DNA of 64,000 bases from the NCBI RefSeq assembly GCF_026210795.1, contig NC_089444.1, positions 3,214,501 through 3,278,500 of the forward strand, written 5' to 3'. Positions within the stretch are counted from its first letter, which is position 1. The number at the start of each line of letters is the position of its first letter. This DNA is from Rhizophagus irregularis. Its lineage: Eukaryota > Glomeromycota > Glomeromycetes > Glomerales > Glomeraceae. Shown here one piece after another: positions 31,337-44,676 of this stretch. The notes beneath the pieces are model-generated. The model saw nothing but the letters and a program-made list of their open reading frames with translations, was not told the DNA's origin and did not search any database. Position numbers and translations under genes: made by a program.

Positions 31337-32716
31337 TGTCACCCCCGTCTGCCACCCGGCGGTAAACAAACTTCCCTGCTTTAACGTATATACGTTCTCC
31401 ACGAAACATTAATATTCTTGCTTGGTTTAGTTTTATTACTACTTAACTTTCAAATTGCGATAGCTCTCGCCACGATATTTCATCCATTATCTTCTTTCAA
31501 AATACGATAGTTCTCTTTACAAAAGTTTATATTTTATTCATTTCATAATTCTTGTTATGACATTAAATTCACCATGAATTTGTCCAATTAAAATTAATTA
31601 AGCGAACATTACAGTAAAGTTTAGGGCGAACCTATTACCTTTAAAATAACATTACGCTTTACTAACAATTAATTAAACAAAATTACTTTTTCATCATAAG
31701 AAAATAGTAACAAAAACAATCGAAACAATTAATTTTCATATCAAAGGGTATTTTATTTATTCTTCATAAAATTCACAATTAACTAATTTACTTAAAGTTT
31801 TACATCGTATCTGACGACTGTGGAATTCACTTCCCATTCCGCTCCTATTTAAACCAACTTTCTTATTCTTTCTTTTCCTACTTCTTATTTCTTTCTAATA
31901 TTTTATATGTTATCTTTTATGCGCTATCTTATATGCTATTTTATATGTTATCTTTTCTAATATGTTATACTATTTTAATATGCTATCTTTTCTTTAAAAT
32001 AATCTTTCGCATATTATGTCGTAAAGATATAATCCCTCTTTTGTGGCTGTGCTATCTTTTCTTTAAAATAAAATAATCTTTCAAATATTATATCGTAAAG
32101 ATCCATCTTTTGTGGCTGTGCTATCTTTTCTTTAAAATAAAATAATCTTTCAAATATTATATCGTAAAGATCCATCTTTTGTGGCTGTGCTATCTTTTCT
32201 TTAAAATAAAATAATCTTTCAAATATTATATCGTAAAGATCCATCTTTTGTGGCTGTGCTATCTCTTCTTTAAAATAAAATAATCTTTCAAATATTATAT
32301 CATAAAGATCCATCTTTTGTGGCTGTGTTATCTTTTCTACTGCGTCTCGTCAGCTATTCTTCTACTGCGGCTGCAGTTCATCAATATTTTACATGTTCCT
32401 ATTTTTTTTGTTCCTTTAATTCGCTATCCTTCCTTTTTATATGATTTATCATTTGTGGCTTATGATTACTCCTCCTAATTGTTCCTATTGTTGAACTTGA
32501 TAAACTGGTTGCTAAGCCACATCGAGCAACTCCCCACTTGATCTATTGGTTCTCCGTTAATCATTTAATAAACATTACATCATGTAGATCATTCCTTCTC
32601 CTAAAAGTTTATCCTTTCCGGTTAATTTTATCCAATCATGTGACTTTCTATCGTTTGATCTTTTATTCCATATTATTCCTCCATATTATGCGATTACTTC
32701 AGTATCTATGGCTACA
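31337..32716 (-). repeat. 5' LTR of the Gypsy element
   Basis: This 1,380-bp copy is nearly identical to 19651-21030. It begins, on the coding strand, directly after ACGG, the last four bases of exon 3 of the host gene. It would drive transcription toward lower coordinates. Confidence 0.92.
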
Positions 32717-33895
<1,179 letters not shown>

Positions 33896-34496
33896 TTTTT
33901 AGAATTAGAAGCGAGGTGAGAGATACGAAGAAGGTGAGAGACGCGAGAAAGGTGAGAGACTTGAAATAAAATCCATTTTATTTTATTTTATTTTTTTTTT
34001 TAAGGAGGTAAAAAAAAATTAAAAATCATGGAATTAGGGGAATTTTTTTTTTAGTAAAAAATCATGGAAAAAAATTTTTTTTGTACGGAAAAAATTTTAA
34101 AATCATGGTAAATTTCTAAATTAAGGAATATTCCATTATATATATATACGTACATAGTATTTTTTAGAATTTTGGCGTAATAATTGATAATCTAGTATTA
34201 TAAATTTAACCATATAAATAAAATAATGGGCTAACTGCAGAATACACATATAGTGCAAAACGTTTATTAAAATATCACATGCAATTTTGCATATCGGTCA
34301 TATAAGAAATCCAATTGTGAAATAAATAGTAGCGCAAAAATAATAAATGGCGCATTTAAAAAATCAATGACGCAAAAAATAATGGTAGACCAGTTGTCAG
34401 GTCAAATGCTTGTACATTTAGTTATGAAGTATTACATTTTGTTAAAAACTAAACCAAAATCATTGAAACGTCTAGCGAGCACTTAAGGTAAATTCA

Positions 34497-34610
34497 TCAT
34501 TTTGTTATCACATACCATTCGAATATATTTGAATTGAGGCGGCCGCTGTTGAGTATTAGATCATCATTTTGTAATCACATACCATTCGAAATTGAGGCCG
34601 CTGTTGATAA
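34497..34610. repeat. Direct duplication in the divergent promoter
   Basis: Two copies of a unit of about 60 bases contain CATCATTTTG, TCACATACCATTCGAA and GAGGC..CCGCTGTTGA. They lie between the divergent FG/CCHC gene and the Myb/SANT-like gene. Confidence 0.6.
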
Positions 34611-34714
34611 AGTAATAAGTGATTAAATTCTTTTTTTCAATTGATAAAAAGGTTCAAATTTGTGTAATTTTTTTTATAGAGAGATGGTTATAAAGTGTTT
34701 AGTAATGTTGCGAG

Positions 34715-34800
34715 TGAGTCACGGGGTGAGTCACGGGTGAGTCGCGGTGTTCAGTATATTATAAGTATTATATTATTGCGGGTGAGTCACGGGTGAGTCG
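34715..34800. promoter_or_regulatory. TGAGTCA cluster between divergent genes
   Basis: TGAGTCA occurs at 34715, 34727 and 34783, and TGAGTCG at 34738 and 34794, in a GC-rich island within AT-rich DNA. TGAGTCA is the consensus of AP-1/Gcn4-type bZIP factors. Placed between two divergent genes it could serve both. Binding is inference. Confidence 0.45.
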
Positions 34801-35077
34801 CGGGTAAAATTGCAGAATTACACATAAACATAAGTAATTCAATTTGATCAATCAGCGTAGTAATTCATTACATCATTAATAAGTAATATTATTTATTAGA
34901 CTTTTTTTTAATTTATTGATATTTATTACATCATTAAAACGTAAGTATTATTTAATTTATGAAAAAAAAAATTAAATCAAATTCATTCGTTTCCATTTTA
35001 CATTTTTTTTTAAAAAAAATTAATTCAAAATTTTTTTTCTTCAAAAAAAAAAAAATATTTCAATTTCAATTAACATT

Positions 35078-35908
35078 ATGTGGACTGACGACAAAGTAAG
35101 AATGCTCATCGATGAAAGGAAAGAAGGTAATGCACATTACCACTCGCTTGGCGGTGGTAATTGCAAGCGAGCTTGGTGGATCTCAACCGCTGGAAAAATC
35201 AACCAAAGATTCAAAACAGTTTATACTGGACGTCAAGCGAGCGAAAAATTCCATGGTATTGTAAAGGATTGCCGGGTAAATATTCAATATAATATTATAC
35301 AATATTGTCATTATCTCTTCAAATGTAGGCTAATTTACTAATTTATAATCTTTAGAGTATGGAATTATCTATTATTAAGGATCTGAGGGGAAAAATAACA
35401 AGAAACGGGGAAAGATATTATTTAGAATTCAGAAATAAGTTTTGGAAAAAACCAAGTATTAACTTTTGAATCATCTTGTAAAGTGTTTTAATTTCTTTTT
35501 TAAATTCTAAATAATATTAAATTCTAAATAATATTTTTAGGATTGCAATTCCAACGGTCACAAACACAATTGCAACGGCAACGGTCACAAACACAACAAC
35601 AGCAACAGCAGCGGGATCAGAATCGGCAGTATCGGGATCGGGATCGGGATCAGAATCAGGATCAAGATCAGGATCAAAAAAAATTACTTAGCCAACAACA
35701 ACAGCAGCAGGATCAAGATCAGAATCAGGAGGATCAGGATCAAAAATTACAAAGGCAACAGCAACAGCAACAGCAGGATCAACAAAGGCAACAGCAACAG
35801 CAGCAGCAGGATCAGGAACAGGAAGTGGTTCAAATATTTGAGGAAGAAGAAGGAGGTTCTCAATCAAGCCTCGCAAGCCTCGCAATTTGGGAAATCGACG
35901 ATGATTAA
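35078..35908 (+). CDS. Myb/SANT-like DNA-binding protein with poly-Gln tail
   Basis: Exons 35078-35275, 35356-35455 and 35541-35908 join in phase to 221 residues. The N-terminal 65 residues (WTDDKVRMLIDER, KRAWWISTAGKINQRF, YTGRQASEKFHGIVKD) have the spaced tryptophans and helices of Myb/SANT or trihelix-like domains common in fungal transposons. Exon 2 adds a basic stretch (EFRNKFWKKP). The C-terminal half is Gln/Arg/Asp-rich low complexity with an acidic end (FEEEEGGSQSS..WEIDDD). It is divergent from the FG/CCHC gene and convergent with the transposase. By analogy with TnpA of CACTA elements it may bind the subterminal repeats; that is inference. Confidence 0.75.
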
Positions 35909-35934
35909 TTAATGTTAATTAAATTGCGAGGCTT
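35875..35934. repeat. Inverted repeat over the 3' end of the Myb/SANT-like gene
   Basis: AAGCCTCGCAATTT (35875-35888) pairs with AAATTGCGAGGCTT (35921-35934), spanning the stop codon. It may shape the mRNA end between convergent genes. Confidence 0.5.
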
Positions 35935-36499
35935 GATGTTAATTAATTAATTTCATATTATTATAATTATTGCTTATTTCTTAGTATATATTAACGTTTT
36001 AATAATTAATTAATTAATATTATTCATTTTAATAAAAAAAATTTTTATATTATTATCATTGCTATAATATTAACGCGATTTTTATTATAAAGGCTAAATT
36101 GGCCAAATGAATGCCTGCCTAATTGTTATATTTAACTATAAACAATTTTATTTATAAACGTTATTATAATACATTACAATACGTCGTCTATGCAGTCTGT
36201 TATAATAAATACGTCTGTTATTAGTCCAGATATCGGTAAAGAATTCTATACTTATTTGAGAACTATTGCAAATACTTATTCAGATTTTAACGGCAAGTAA
36301 GGCAGACGTTTATTTCTAATTTTATTAGATTGAAATTACGTATAATATAGGGCGTTATAAAATTTACAATACAAAAAGAACTAATAAGAATTTTCCCTAC
36401 AGTTTTATTTAAGAAAGTTTTATTTAAGAAATCCGACATACACATCGCGCGTAATACAATTTCAGATTATTTGACAATTTTTAATTAAATTGTTTATTT

Positions 36500-39400
36500 C
36501 TATTCTTCCATACATTCCTTATCAATAATATATGTTTTACGTCCCAATTTCATAAAACCTACACATCTATTGATTGCAGTAACATCAATAAATTGTGTAG
36601 AACCATCACCTACAAAGGAAGTTGTACCTAATGAATCTTCATTAACTTCATTTGTCCATGTTACGTTCGCTAGCATTATTTTCTGATCCATATACCCGTA
36701 TAAAAAATAATAATTAACCTGGGCGTAAAATGATTTAGTTACGAATTCTGGGATTGCACTTGGTAAGTGAGCCCATTTGTCAATTTCTAAACGGGTCTAA
36801 AATGAAAATTATTAAATAAAACTTACAAAATTAATAAATGATTATATTGCATTAAATACTAACCAAAACAGTGTAATTAATTCGTGCCCAGTCTTTATTT
36901 CTACGTATCCATTCTGACCCAATTACTCGACCATCGGAAGTTATTAAACGACCAAATTTTGTTCCGTTGGTTTCAAAATCCTAAAAAATGTAAAAAATGT
37001 AAATATTAGTCAATATTTAATTTTAAAATTGAAAATAAAATAACATAAAATAAAATAATACATACATTTAATCGCATTTCTGATGCACGATCATCTATTA
37101 CACATAAATGATCTTTTATTTTTTTAACTTCTTGGAATGTAAGAGTATATGGTTTAGAAGGCCATTGAAATTCTTCTTCATAATTCTCATTTGTATAAAC
37201 CAAGTGCTCTTTATATTTTTTATCAGATATAGGAGGAAAGATCTGGTCATAAAATTTTCTAAAATAACACAAATTATTAAATAATTCTAACAAATATACA
37301 TTGTTTGTTAGATTTTTATATGGATGGAGGCGTGATTTTGCTAGCGGTTGTAACATTCCACAAGTACGTTCCATAGGAAACTGCCATGTTGACCAACATG
37401 GTCCAGTATCCTGAATACTATCAGCAACATGTAAAATATAATGAAAGCATACTTTCATTACACTTAGTCGGGCAGCCAAAAACTGATAATAATAACTAAA
37501 AATAATATTATTTTAATAAAAGAACAATAATTCAATAAATAAAATAAATGTTGTAATATATATACCGTTCATAATGTTGATAAAATAGCAATAATAATTT
37601 CCTTATTTCTTCTTGATCATGTAAAGATAATACTCGTTTTTGACAAAGCTGAACAGCTTTAACAAAAAAGGACCAACCTTTAAGATAATTTGCCGGCAAA
37701 CGATCTTTTAATAAAGGTAAAGAATATAAGGTTATCCATGAAGCCCACTCCTCTGCTTTGTAACCATTATGGTGATGTAAGATATTTCGTGGTGGTCGAC
37801 CAAAATCAGTTGGAATGGATTTTCTTACGGTTTCCATTTCAATCCCAATCTCAGTCCATTGTTTGTTGTTAATTACATATGGCTGATCATTAAGAATAGA
37901 ATCTTTAAAAAAACAACCCATCCAATGTTTTAACATATATAATGCGATGTTTTCATAAAACAAATGCATAATATCTATTGGAAAACATGTAGGAAATTGA
38001 GTTGTTTCTATTTCTAATAAAACACTACGTCCTGTAACACCTATTTCAAAATAATAATTATTAATTTTATAGTAAAAAAAATTATGTTGCAATAGATTTA
38101 TTATTTACCTAAATCAGAAATTAATGTATCGCGTGTTCTTGATGGCGGTATTGTCGTTATTTGTTCAATTCTTATCATATAATCTCTATGAGTTCTTTTT
38201 GGTAAATCTGATGGATTATAAGTTTTATATGTTTCAATTGATGGTGGTGGTGTTGTAGGATAATATACATGATTATTATATATCCCACGAAGATCACAGT
38301 AACGACATGCCATGTATGAATTATGTCCAGTTAAGCAAGCAAGTTTTGACAATCCGGGAGTATCTCCAGACCAGGAAAGTACCGTAACTTTTAAGAGGAA
38401 ATTCTCATTCGTAGCACCATCATAGCATTCAACACCATCTACAAATTTACAAATTTACAATTATTTTTAATATATTTTTTTTATCATTAAGTTTTATCAT
38501 AATGTATGTAATTAAAATTACCATTTAATAAGCATAATTCTTCAACTATTGGTTTCATAAAAGAATTAAAATTTTTTGGAGCTTTAGGACCCGGGATGAT
38601 TGAAGTAATAAGTAAATTTTCTTTTTTTACACGTTGATGGGGTGGCAAATTAGCATTAATAAATAAAACTATCCAACAATCATCACATTTTTGTTTGAAT
38701 AGTTGATAACCGTCAACAGAACCTAAAAGTGCAATATCACGATCGTCTTGAAAATATCCCTCTTGGGATAGATATTTATATTGTGAGCCGTCAAATACAT
38801 CGCCAATAGCACCATTATCTTCTCTGGTAATATATTCAGAACGATAACGTAATTGTTTTGCGCGTGTTGGATCTTGATATTGAATTTTAAATCGATTCTG
38901 AATTGAAAAATATGCTACTTGTGCTCTTGGTCGTCCTCCTTCTTGATAACGTTCAGCTTTACAATAGGTACATTTATTTAATGTTTCCAAATTACCAGTA
39001 AAAGCGCAGCATGAATTTATGCACATATCAACCCAAATTGGTTTAATAGGAACTATATTTTTAAGTGTTTTTATTAGTGTATATTGACTTGTAAAATTAC
39101 CACTAGCTGCAGTAACAATTTCTTTAAAGGCTGCATCAGTAATATTTCGTCGAGTTTTTACTTCAAGAAGATGTAAACCTCTAGCAACTTCATCATTAAT
39201 ACTATTAATATTAGACCCTACAATATTAGACCCTACAAATAATATGTATTTGCATTAATAATAAATAATTTTAAATAAATAAATAAATATTGCGTATATT
39301 ACCTTCTGTTAAATTAATACCGTCATCAGATGATTCATTATCGCTACTATATAGTCCTTTTTGTAATACTTCAAACGTATTATTATCATCAAAAGAATCA

Positions 39401-40028
39401 TATAAACTTTCATAAGATTCAGATTCAGTTGCAGTGGATGATTCTGTTTTTTCATCAGAATTGTCACGATTGTCATGGTGTTCTTGATTGTCATCATAGC
39501 AATCATCATCAATTACCATGAGAACGGGAGTAGGAGATCTTAAAGATCTATTATCAAATTCATTCCTCCTATCATCATTACAATTAAAATATAATATAAA
39601 ACATTTAATAATCATTATTAGTTAACGAATAACAGAAATATTCTCCTTAATACTTACTGTTTATATTCTACATCATTATCATCATGATTATTATCGTCGT
39701 AGTCGTTATTATTATCATCATTATCGCCATCATTATCGTGGTCGTCATCGTGATCGTTATCGTCATCGTGGTCTTTGTCGTGGTCGTTATTATTATCATC
39801 ATTATCGTTATCGTTATTATCGTCCTCATGATCGTTATTATTATTATTATTATCATCATTATCGCTATCGTCGTCGTCGCTATCATCATCGTTGTCGCTA
39901 AAATTATAATTCTTTTTTGCATTTTTAATATGTCTCCATTTGGTAGTAGGATGCACATATTTACCAATATTATCTGATCCTTTTTTTTTACATTTGGAAC
40001 ATATACATAATACTTTATTATTCGACAT
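36500..40028 (-). CDS. TNP2-type (CACTA superfamily) transposase, 998 residues, 8 exons
   Basis: Exons (minus): 39658-40028, 39303-39568, 38522-39232, 38109-38438, 37566-38040, 37066-37495, 36864-36980, 36500-36796. All junctions are GT-AG and keep phase; the sum is 2,997 bases with no internal stop. The start ATG at 40028 opens MSNNKVLCICSKCKKKG, a Cys-rich N-terminus, followed by a long Asp/Asn tract. Conserved blocks: MCINSCCAF..CTYC, LLGSVDGYQLF, IIPGPKAPKNFNSFM, SGDTPGLSKLACLTGH, CRYCDLRG and PMERTCGMLQP. The likely catalytic triad is Asp in SVDG, Asp in SGDTP and Glu in MERT, as in CACTA transposases. It cuts and joins the element ends. Being intact, it could still be active. Confidence 0.88.
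39690..39910. repeat. GATGAT/AATGAT-type codon repeat (Asp/Asn tract)
   Basis: A low-complexity run of Asp and Asn codons on the minus strand within exon 1 of the transposase. In the other frames it gives spurious Ile/Val- or Thr-rich readings. Confidence 0.8.
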
Positions 40029-40199
40029 TTTTTTTCCAATACTTTTTTTCACAATTTATAAAAAATAAACACTTTTTTTTACACTATACAAGATTTATAA
40101 AAATTAAAAACTAAAATACTTTTTTTTTTTTCACACTGCATAAAATTTATGTTTCAGATTTTATAAGCTAAAAAATTTTGATTTATCTTTATTCGGAAT

Positions 40200-41123
40200 A
40201 ATTTGTACACAAATATTCCTGTCGTTTTAAGATGGCTGTGTAATTTAAAAATAGATGAAAACTCCTTTTGTATTCCTTTTTTGTACTTCGAATATTGTAT
40301 TAAAAAAAAAGATTTTTTTTTTTAAGAACAATTGATAATGTTTCTGCCTATTTTTTTTTTTAAAAAAAAAGCATTATACATATCTCTTTACATACATCTT
40401 TACACCAGTGTTACACACCCATTTATTTCGTTGCGATTAATGACGGATTAATCATCTTAAAAAAAATTATCCTCGTTCGAGGATCTAACACTTAATCTAC
40501 AGTAATACTATCACTATTTTTTTGTCGTCAAAAAAAATATATTTTTACGTCAACAATTATTCATCAAATTAAATAACTATTATTTTAAATAAGTATTACA
40601 TTCCTGTAAAAATATGATCCGTATTTTATCTTTCCATGTTTTTTTTTATGAATGTATCATTTTAATAGAATTAATAATAGCTTTAAATCATGGAAATTTT
40701 CATCTCGATATCCGTGAATGTATCATTTTCACGGAATTTTTACGGAAGACACGGAAGACACGGAGAAATAATGGAAAAATTCGGATAAAAATTTTTTATA
40801 GGGGTTAAAATCTTATGATAAAATGGCTGTGTAATTTTAAAATAGATATGAAAACCTCCTTTGTATTCCTTTTTTGTACTTCGAATGCTGTCATTTTTTA
40901 AAAAAAAGATTGTTCTTTTTTTTTTAAAAAAAAAAAGATCGCTTTAAGAAACTTTGGTCTTCGGTTGAAGTCTTATGATGAAAAACCCCTTTTTGTATTT
41001 TTTTTTGTATACAATATTACTGTCAAATATTGTCACTTTTGTATTCCTTTTTTGTATACAATATTGCTGTCAAATATTGTCAATTTTTTTTAAAAAATCT
41101 TAAGAAAATCGATAATGTTTCTA

Positions 41124-41156
<33 letters not shown>

Positions 41157-41560
41157 ATAGGAAACAACTTCCCAAAAAATATTAATACTAAATCTAGTGT
41201 GAAATCTTCATATTTTTATTAAGTCACGCACGATTATAATAATTTGTTATAATAATTTGTATCGTTTATTCATTTTATTATTCTTTATTTAAAAAACTCT
41301 ACCGTAACTGTTGAAATAGCTAAAAATAGATGTTATAAAAACCCTTTTATATTCCTTTTTTGTACACAATATCGCTATCAATTTTTTTTAGAAAAAAAAT
41401 TTGATCGTTGTATTTTTCTTTTTTAAGAAATGTCGATGATGTTTCTGCCTTTTTTTTTTAAAAAAAAATTATTCGTTTATCTTTCCTTTTTAGGAAAAAT
41501 CGCTAATGTTTCTACCTTTTTTTTAAAAAAAAACCTCGTCAAGTTAATATAAATTCAGAG
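40200..41560. promoter_or_regulatory. Divergent promoter with about five degenerate repeats
   Basis: The 1.6 kb between the transposase start and the Lys-rich gene start has about five imperfect copies of a unit with TTTTGTATTCCTTTTTTGTAC, AATATTGCTGTCAA, GATAATGTTTCTACC and long T-run/A-run hairpins. Copies lie near 40,260, 40,860, 41,035, 41,350 and 41,500. Repeats shared by a divergent pair suggest common control or transposase binding; this is inference. Confidence 0.45.
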
Positions 41561-41638
41561 AAATTTAATTCATTCTTTTTTTCTTCGTTTTCTTCGTTCT
41601 ATCTGAATTTCTCTTCATTACATTTGGATTTTTTTGTT

Positions 41639-42880
41639 ATGGCTACTAACAAAAAATTAAATAAAATAACCGTTCTTAATCAATCAAAAAAATCGTCAGA
41701 TCTTCCTGTTCAACAAAATGTAAGTTAATTTTAGCATTTATATTGCAGTTTGATCTCTTTTTAACATTAAGTTTTAATTATAAATATAGAGAATTCTAGA
41801 AAAAGTGGTGGATGAAACTGTATCAATTTCCAAACCAACCGGTGCTTACATTAATATTGCAAAAATTTTAAACCTGACTAATGAGGAATTTAATGGTTAC
41901 AAAGTTTGTAATATATAAATATGTAATTGTTGATATAATTCATGTATTATCATTTTAGGATTTAACTTTTATATATTTTACTAGTCAAGTATACGTGACC
42001 TAATTGAAGCGTATATCGATGTTGAAACGTCCTGGGAAAAGCAGGAGAGGAGAGCAATATTAAAAATTATCGAGAAGGTGAGTATATTGTAAATTAATCA
42101 TACTTTAAATCAATACATTTATAATACATTTAACAAAATTTTTTTTTCAGTTCAAAGGGAATAATAGTCATTTTCCCAAAACAACAGGAGATTGGGCTAT
42201 CAAAGAATTATTTCGCCGCTCGATGAACAATAAACGTAAATAATAATTTCATCTTTTGAATTATATTTATTTATAAAAATAAATACGTATTAATTTTTGA
42301 ATTTTATAAAAGGTGCCCACCAAAAAAAACTAAAGAAGAAGGAAACGGAAGTTATTTTAAAAAAGAATAAATCGGTGATCACTAGAGATAAAATTAAAAA
42401 CAAAGTGGTCATTAGTAGTAGTGGAACTGCAGATGATTTATCAGATAAGGTATAATATATATAGTATAAGCATTTTGTTAAAAACATATTTTTAACTTCA
42501 GTTATATCTCTTTTAAACTTTTCTTGAAGTCTGATAATAACGATAATAATACAGACGTTGACGATACCAATACAAATGTCAGCGGAAAGAGCAGAAAGAA
42601 AAAAAATGATAATAATACAGACGTTGACAATACCAATACAAATGTCAGCGGAAAGAGCGGAAAGAAAAAAATGATAATAGTACAGATGTTGGCAATACAA
42701 ATGCCAGCGAAAAGAGCGGGAAGAAAAAAAATGAAAGAAAAAAATCTGGGCGGATTTCCAATCAACCGCGAAAAGGTAATAATTAATATTTATTTTTTCA
42801 TTTTATATTACAAAAAATTTTTTATAATAATCAATTAATTTTTATTTTTATTTTAGATTATAACGAAAATAATAAAGTAA
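41639..42880 (+). CDS. Lys-rich protein of unknown function, about 259 residues, 7 exons
   Basis: Exons 41639-41719, 41790-41903, 41985-42077, 42151-42235, 42313-42449, 42530-42775 and 42857-42880 join with GT-AG introns in phase. The first half is helical and mixed-charge (ISKPTGAYINIAKILNL, IRDLIEAYIDVETSWEK, PKTTGDWAIKELFRRS). The second half is very Lys-rich with two copies of NTDVDDTNTNVSGKS-like repeats; a third copy is read out of frame because an A-run is 7 instead of 8 bases long. Both frames reach a stop in exon 7, so the end is uncertain. It is divergent from the transposase, near the right end of the transposon. No known domain is recognised. Confidence 0.65.
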
Positions 42881-43199
42881 GTTATTTAATTTGAAATTAA
42901 TTAGTTACAAATACTAATATTTTATTTTATTTCATAAATTAGAGATAACATACATAATATGCATATATATTTTAAATAAAGTAAATTTTTGTGTTGTCGT
43001 ATTGCTTTTGTAATGAAATTTTGTAACTAATACAAAATTAAAGTTTAAAAGTTCATTTTTCGTTAGTTAAAATTTTGTGTCACTACTTATCCGGTTAGTT
43101 TGGAAAATAAAAGAAATTGTCCAATTAAAATTATGTATATAATACACGTGATCTGATCGTCCAATTAAAATTAAATTATATTATACCACGTGATCTGAT

Positions 43200-43880
43200 C
43201 ATCAAAATAAATAATAAATATAACGCAGAAAATATTTGTTTATTTTTTTATTTCTTCAAACTTTTTTTCTTTTTTCTTCAAACTTTTCTTTTCGTTTATT
43301 TATTTTTTAACTTTTTTACATTACTAACTTACTTTTTTCACTACGCAGAATTTATTTTTTAACTTTTTTACATTACTAACTTACTTTTTTCACTACGCAG
43401 AAAATATTTGTTTATTTTTTTTAACCTTTTTTTTTCTTCAAACTTTTTTTCTTCAAACTTTCTTTTCTTCAAACTTTCTTTTCTTCAAACTTTTTTTCTT
43501 CAAACTTTCTTTTCGGTAAGAAAATTTATTTTTTTTTATCCTTTTATTTATTTTCTAACTTTTTTACATTTCAATTACTAACTTGCTTTTTTCACTAACT
43601 TTATACTTTTTTTTATTATTACTAACGCTAACAAATGCTAACAATTACTTTCCATACTACTTACTAATTTGCTTTCTTTATTAACTTCATACTTTTTTAT
43701 TTTTAATATTAATAATTTACTTACAATAATTTATTTTACTTTCTTTTTTTTATTATTACTAACGCTAACAAATGCTAACAATTTACTTTCCATACTACTT
43801 ACTAATTCTAATTTTGCTTTCTTTACTAACTTCATACTTTTTTATTTTTAATATTAATAATTTACTTATACCAATAATTT
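43200..43880. repeat. Several tandem duplications near the right end of the CACTA-class element
   Basis: CTTCAAACTTTCTTTT repeats several times (43,250-43,515). A unit with AACTTTTTTACATTACTAAC..CACTACGCAGAA is doubled (43,310-43,402). A unit of about 120 bases with ACTAACGCTAACAAATGC and CTTCATACTTTTTTATTTT is doubled (43,620-43,870). No coding potential is seen. Confidence 0.65.
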
Positions 43881-44146
43881 ACTTTACTTTCTTTAATATT
43901 TGATTTTATTTTCTTTATACATTTATAGTTTTAATTTATAGTTTATATCTAATACAGCGATAGTATATTATTTATGAATTATTATATATATATATTTATA
44001 TTTTTTTATAGTTTTCTACATTTATAATTCATATCAAATATAGTGTTTTATTTTGTATATTAAATTAATAAAAATCCATAATTTCACTTTATAAATTTGC
44101 TTGTCGTTAATCGTTACTGACCAAATTTTAACTTACTGTAATCATA

Positions 44147-44360
44147 ATTCCTAAAATTCGGCCCACAATAATTCCTAAATTCGGCTTACAATAATTCCTA
44201 AATTTGCCATAATAATTCTTAATAATTCGGCCCACAATAATTCCTAAATTCGGCCATAATAATTCCTAATAATTCCTAAAATTCGGCTCACAATAATTTC
44301 TAAATTCGGCCCAGAATAATTCCTAAAATTCGGCCCAAAATTTGGCTCAAAAATTAGACA
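44147..44360. repeat. CCTAAATTCGGCCCACAATAATT tandem array
   Basis: About nine imperfect copies of a 20-25 base unit built on CCTAAATTCGGCC and CACAATAATT. It lies about 180 bases inside the right end of the CACTA-class element, so it may be part of the subterminal binding region. Confidence 0.7.
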
Positions 44361-44521
44361 ATAATTATATAAAATCAGGTCATAAATTGGATGATTATTG
44401 TATGATTGCCATACAACTATTGTGTGATTTATTGCAATTTTTAGCACAATTATTGTATGGTCAAATATACAGAAATCATAGTGAATTTAATTGGATTTTT
44501 TTTCAACAAAAATCACACAGG

Positions 44522-44535
44522 CTTTTTTCATAGGG
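44522..44535 (-). repeat. Right terminal inverted repeat of the CACTA-class element
   Basis: CTTTTTTCATAGGG is the exact reverse complement of 17579-17592. It is followed by the second AAT (44536-44538). Confidence 0.8.
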
Positions 44536-44676
44536 AATGGAAGTTGAAGCTATATTTAAAAAAGCTGATAAAGAGATACCAAATGTTCCAATTTTTCATG
44601 GAAAGAATCCTGATACTATATATATTAGCCAAACATTTTCATTTAACAATTTACCGAATCCTATTAATTCTTCTTT

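Larger units (their letters stand above)
19651..32716 (-). mobile_element. Ty3/Gypsy LTR retrotransposon, 13,066 bp, young, with extra genes
   Basis: Two 1,380-bp LTRs that begin TGTCACC and end GGCTACA on the plus strand enclose 10.3 kb. The target duplication is CCGT (19647-19650 and 32717-32720). By eye the LTRs differ at three positions (19674/31360, 20154/31840, 20840/32526), which points to a recent insertion. Coding is on the minus strand in the order ORF0, Gag, nucleocapsid, protease, RT-RNase H-kinase, small ORF, integrase; integrase last is the Ty3/Gypsy order. The length is far above the usual 5-7 kb because of ORF0, a fused kinase and a long leader. It sits in gene B of the CACTA-class element, in the same orientation as that gene. 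Confidence 0.92.

Noticed and set aside
31227-31409. 60-codon frame crossing the LTR/leader border
   Set aside because: It spans the primer-binding-site candidate and LTR end, where a protein gene is not expected.
39309-39977. Ile/Val-rich and Thr/Met-rich frames near 39.3-40.0 kb
   Set aside because: They are shifted readings of the Asp/Asn-rich exons of the transposase.
44244-44533. Short frames over the CCTAAATTCGGCC array (RNYYGRI-type peptide)
   Set aside because: Repeat-derived, with no start context or domain.
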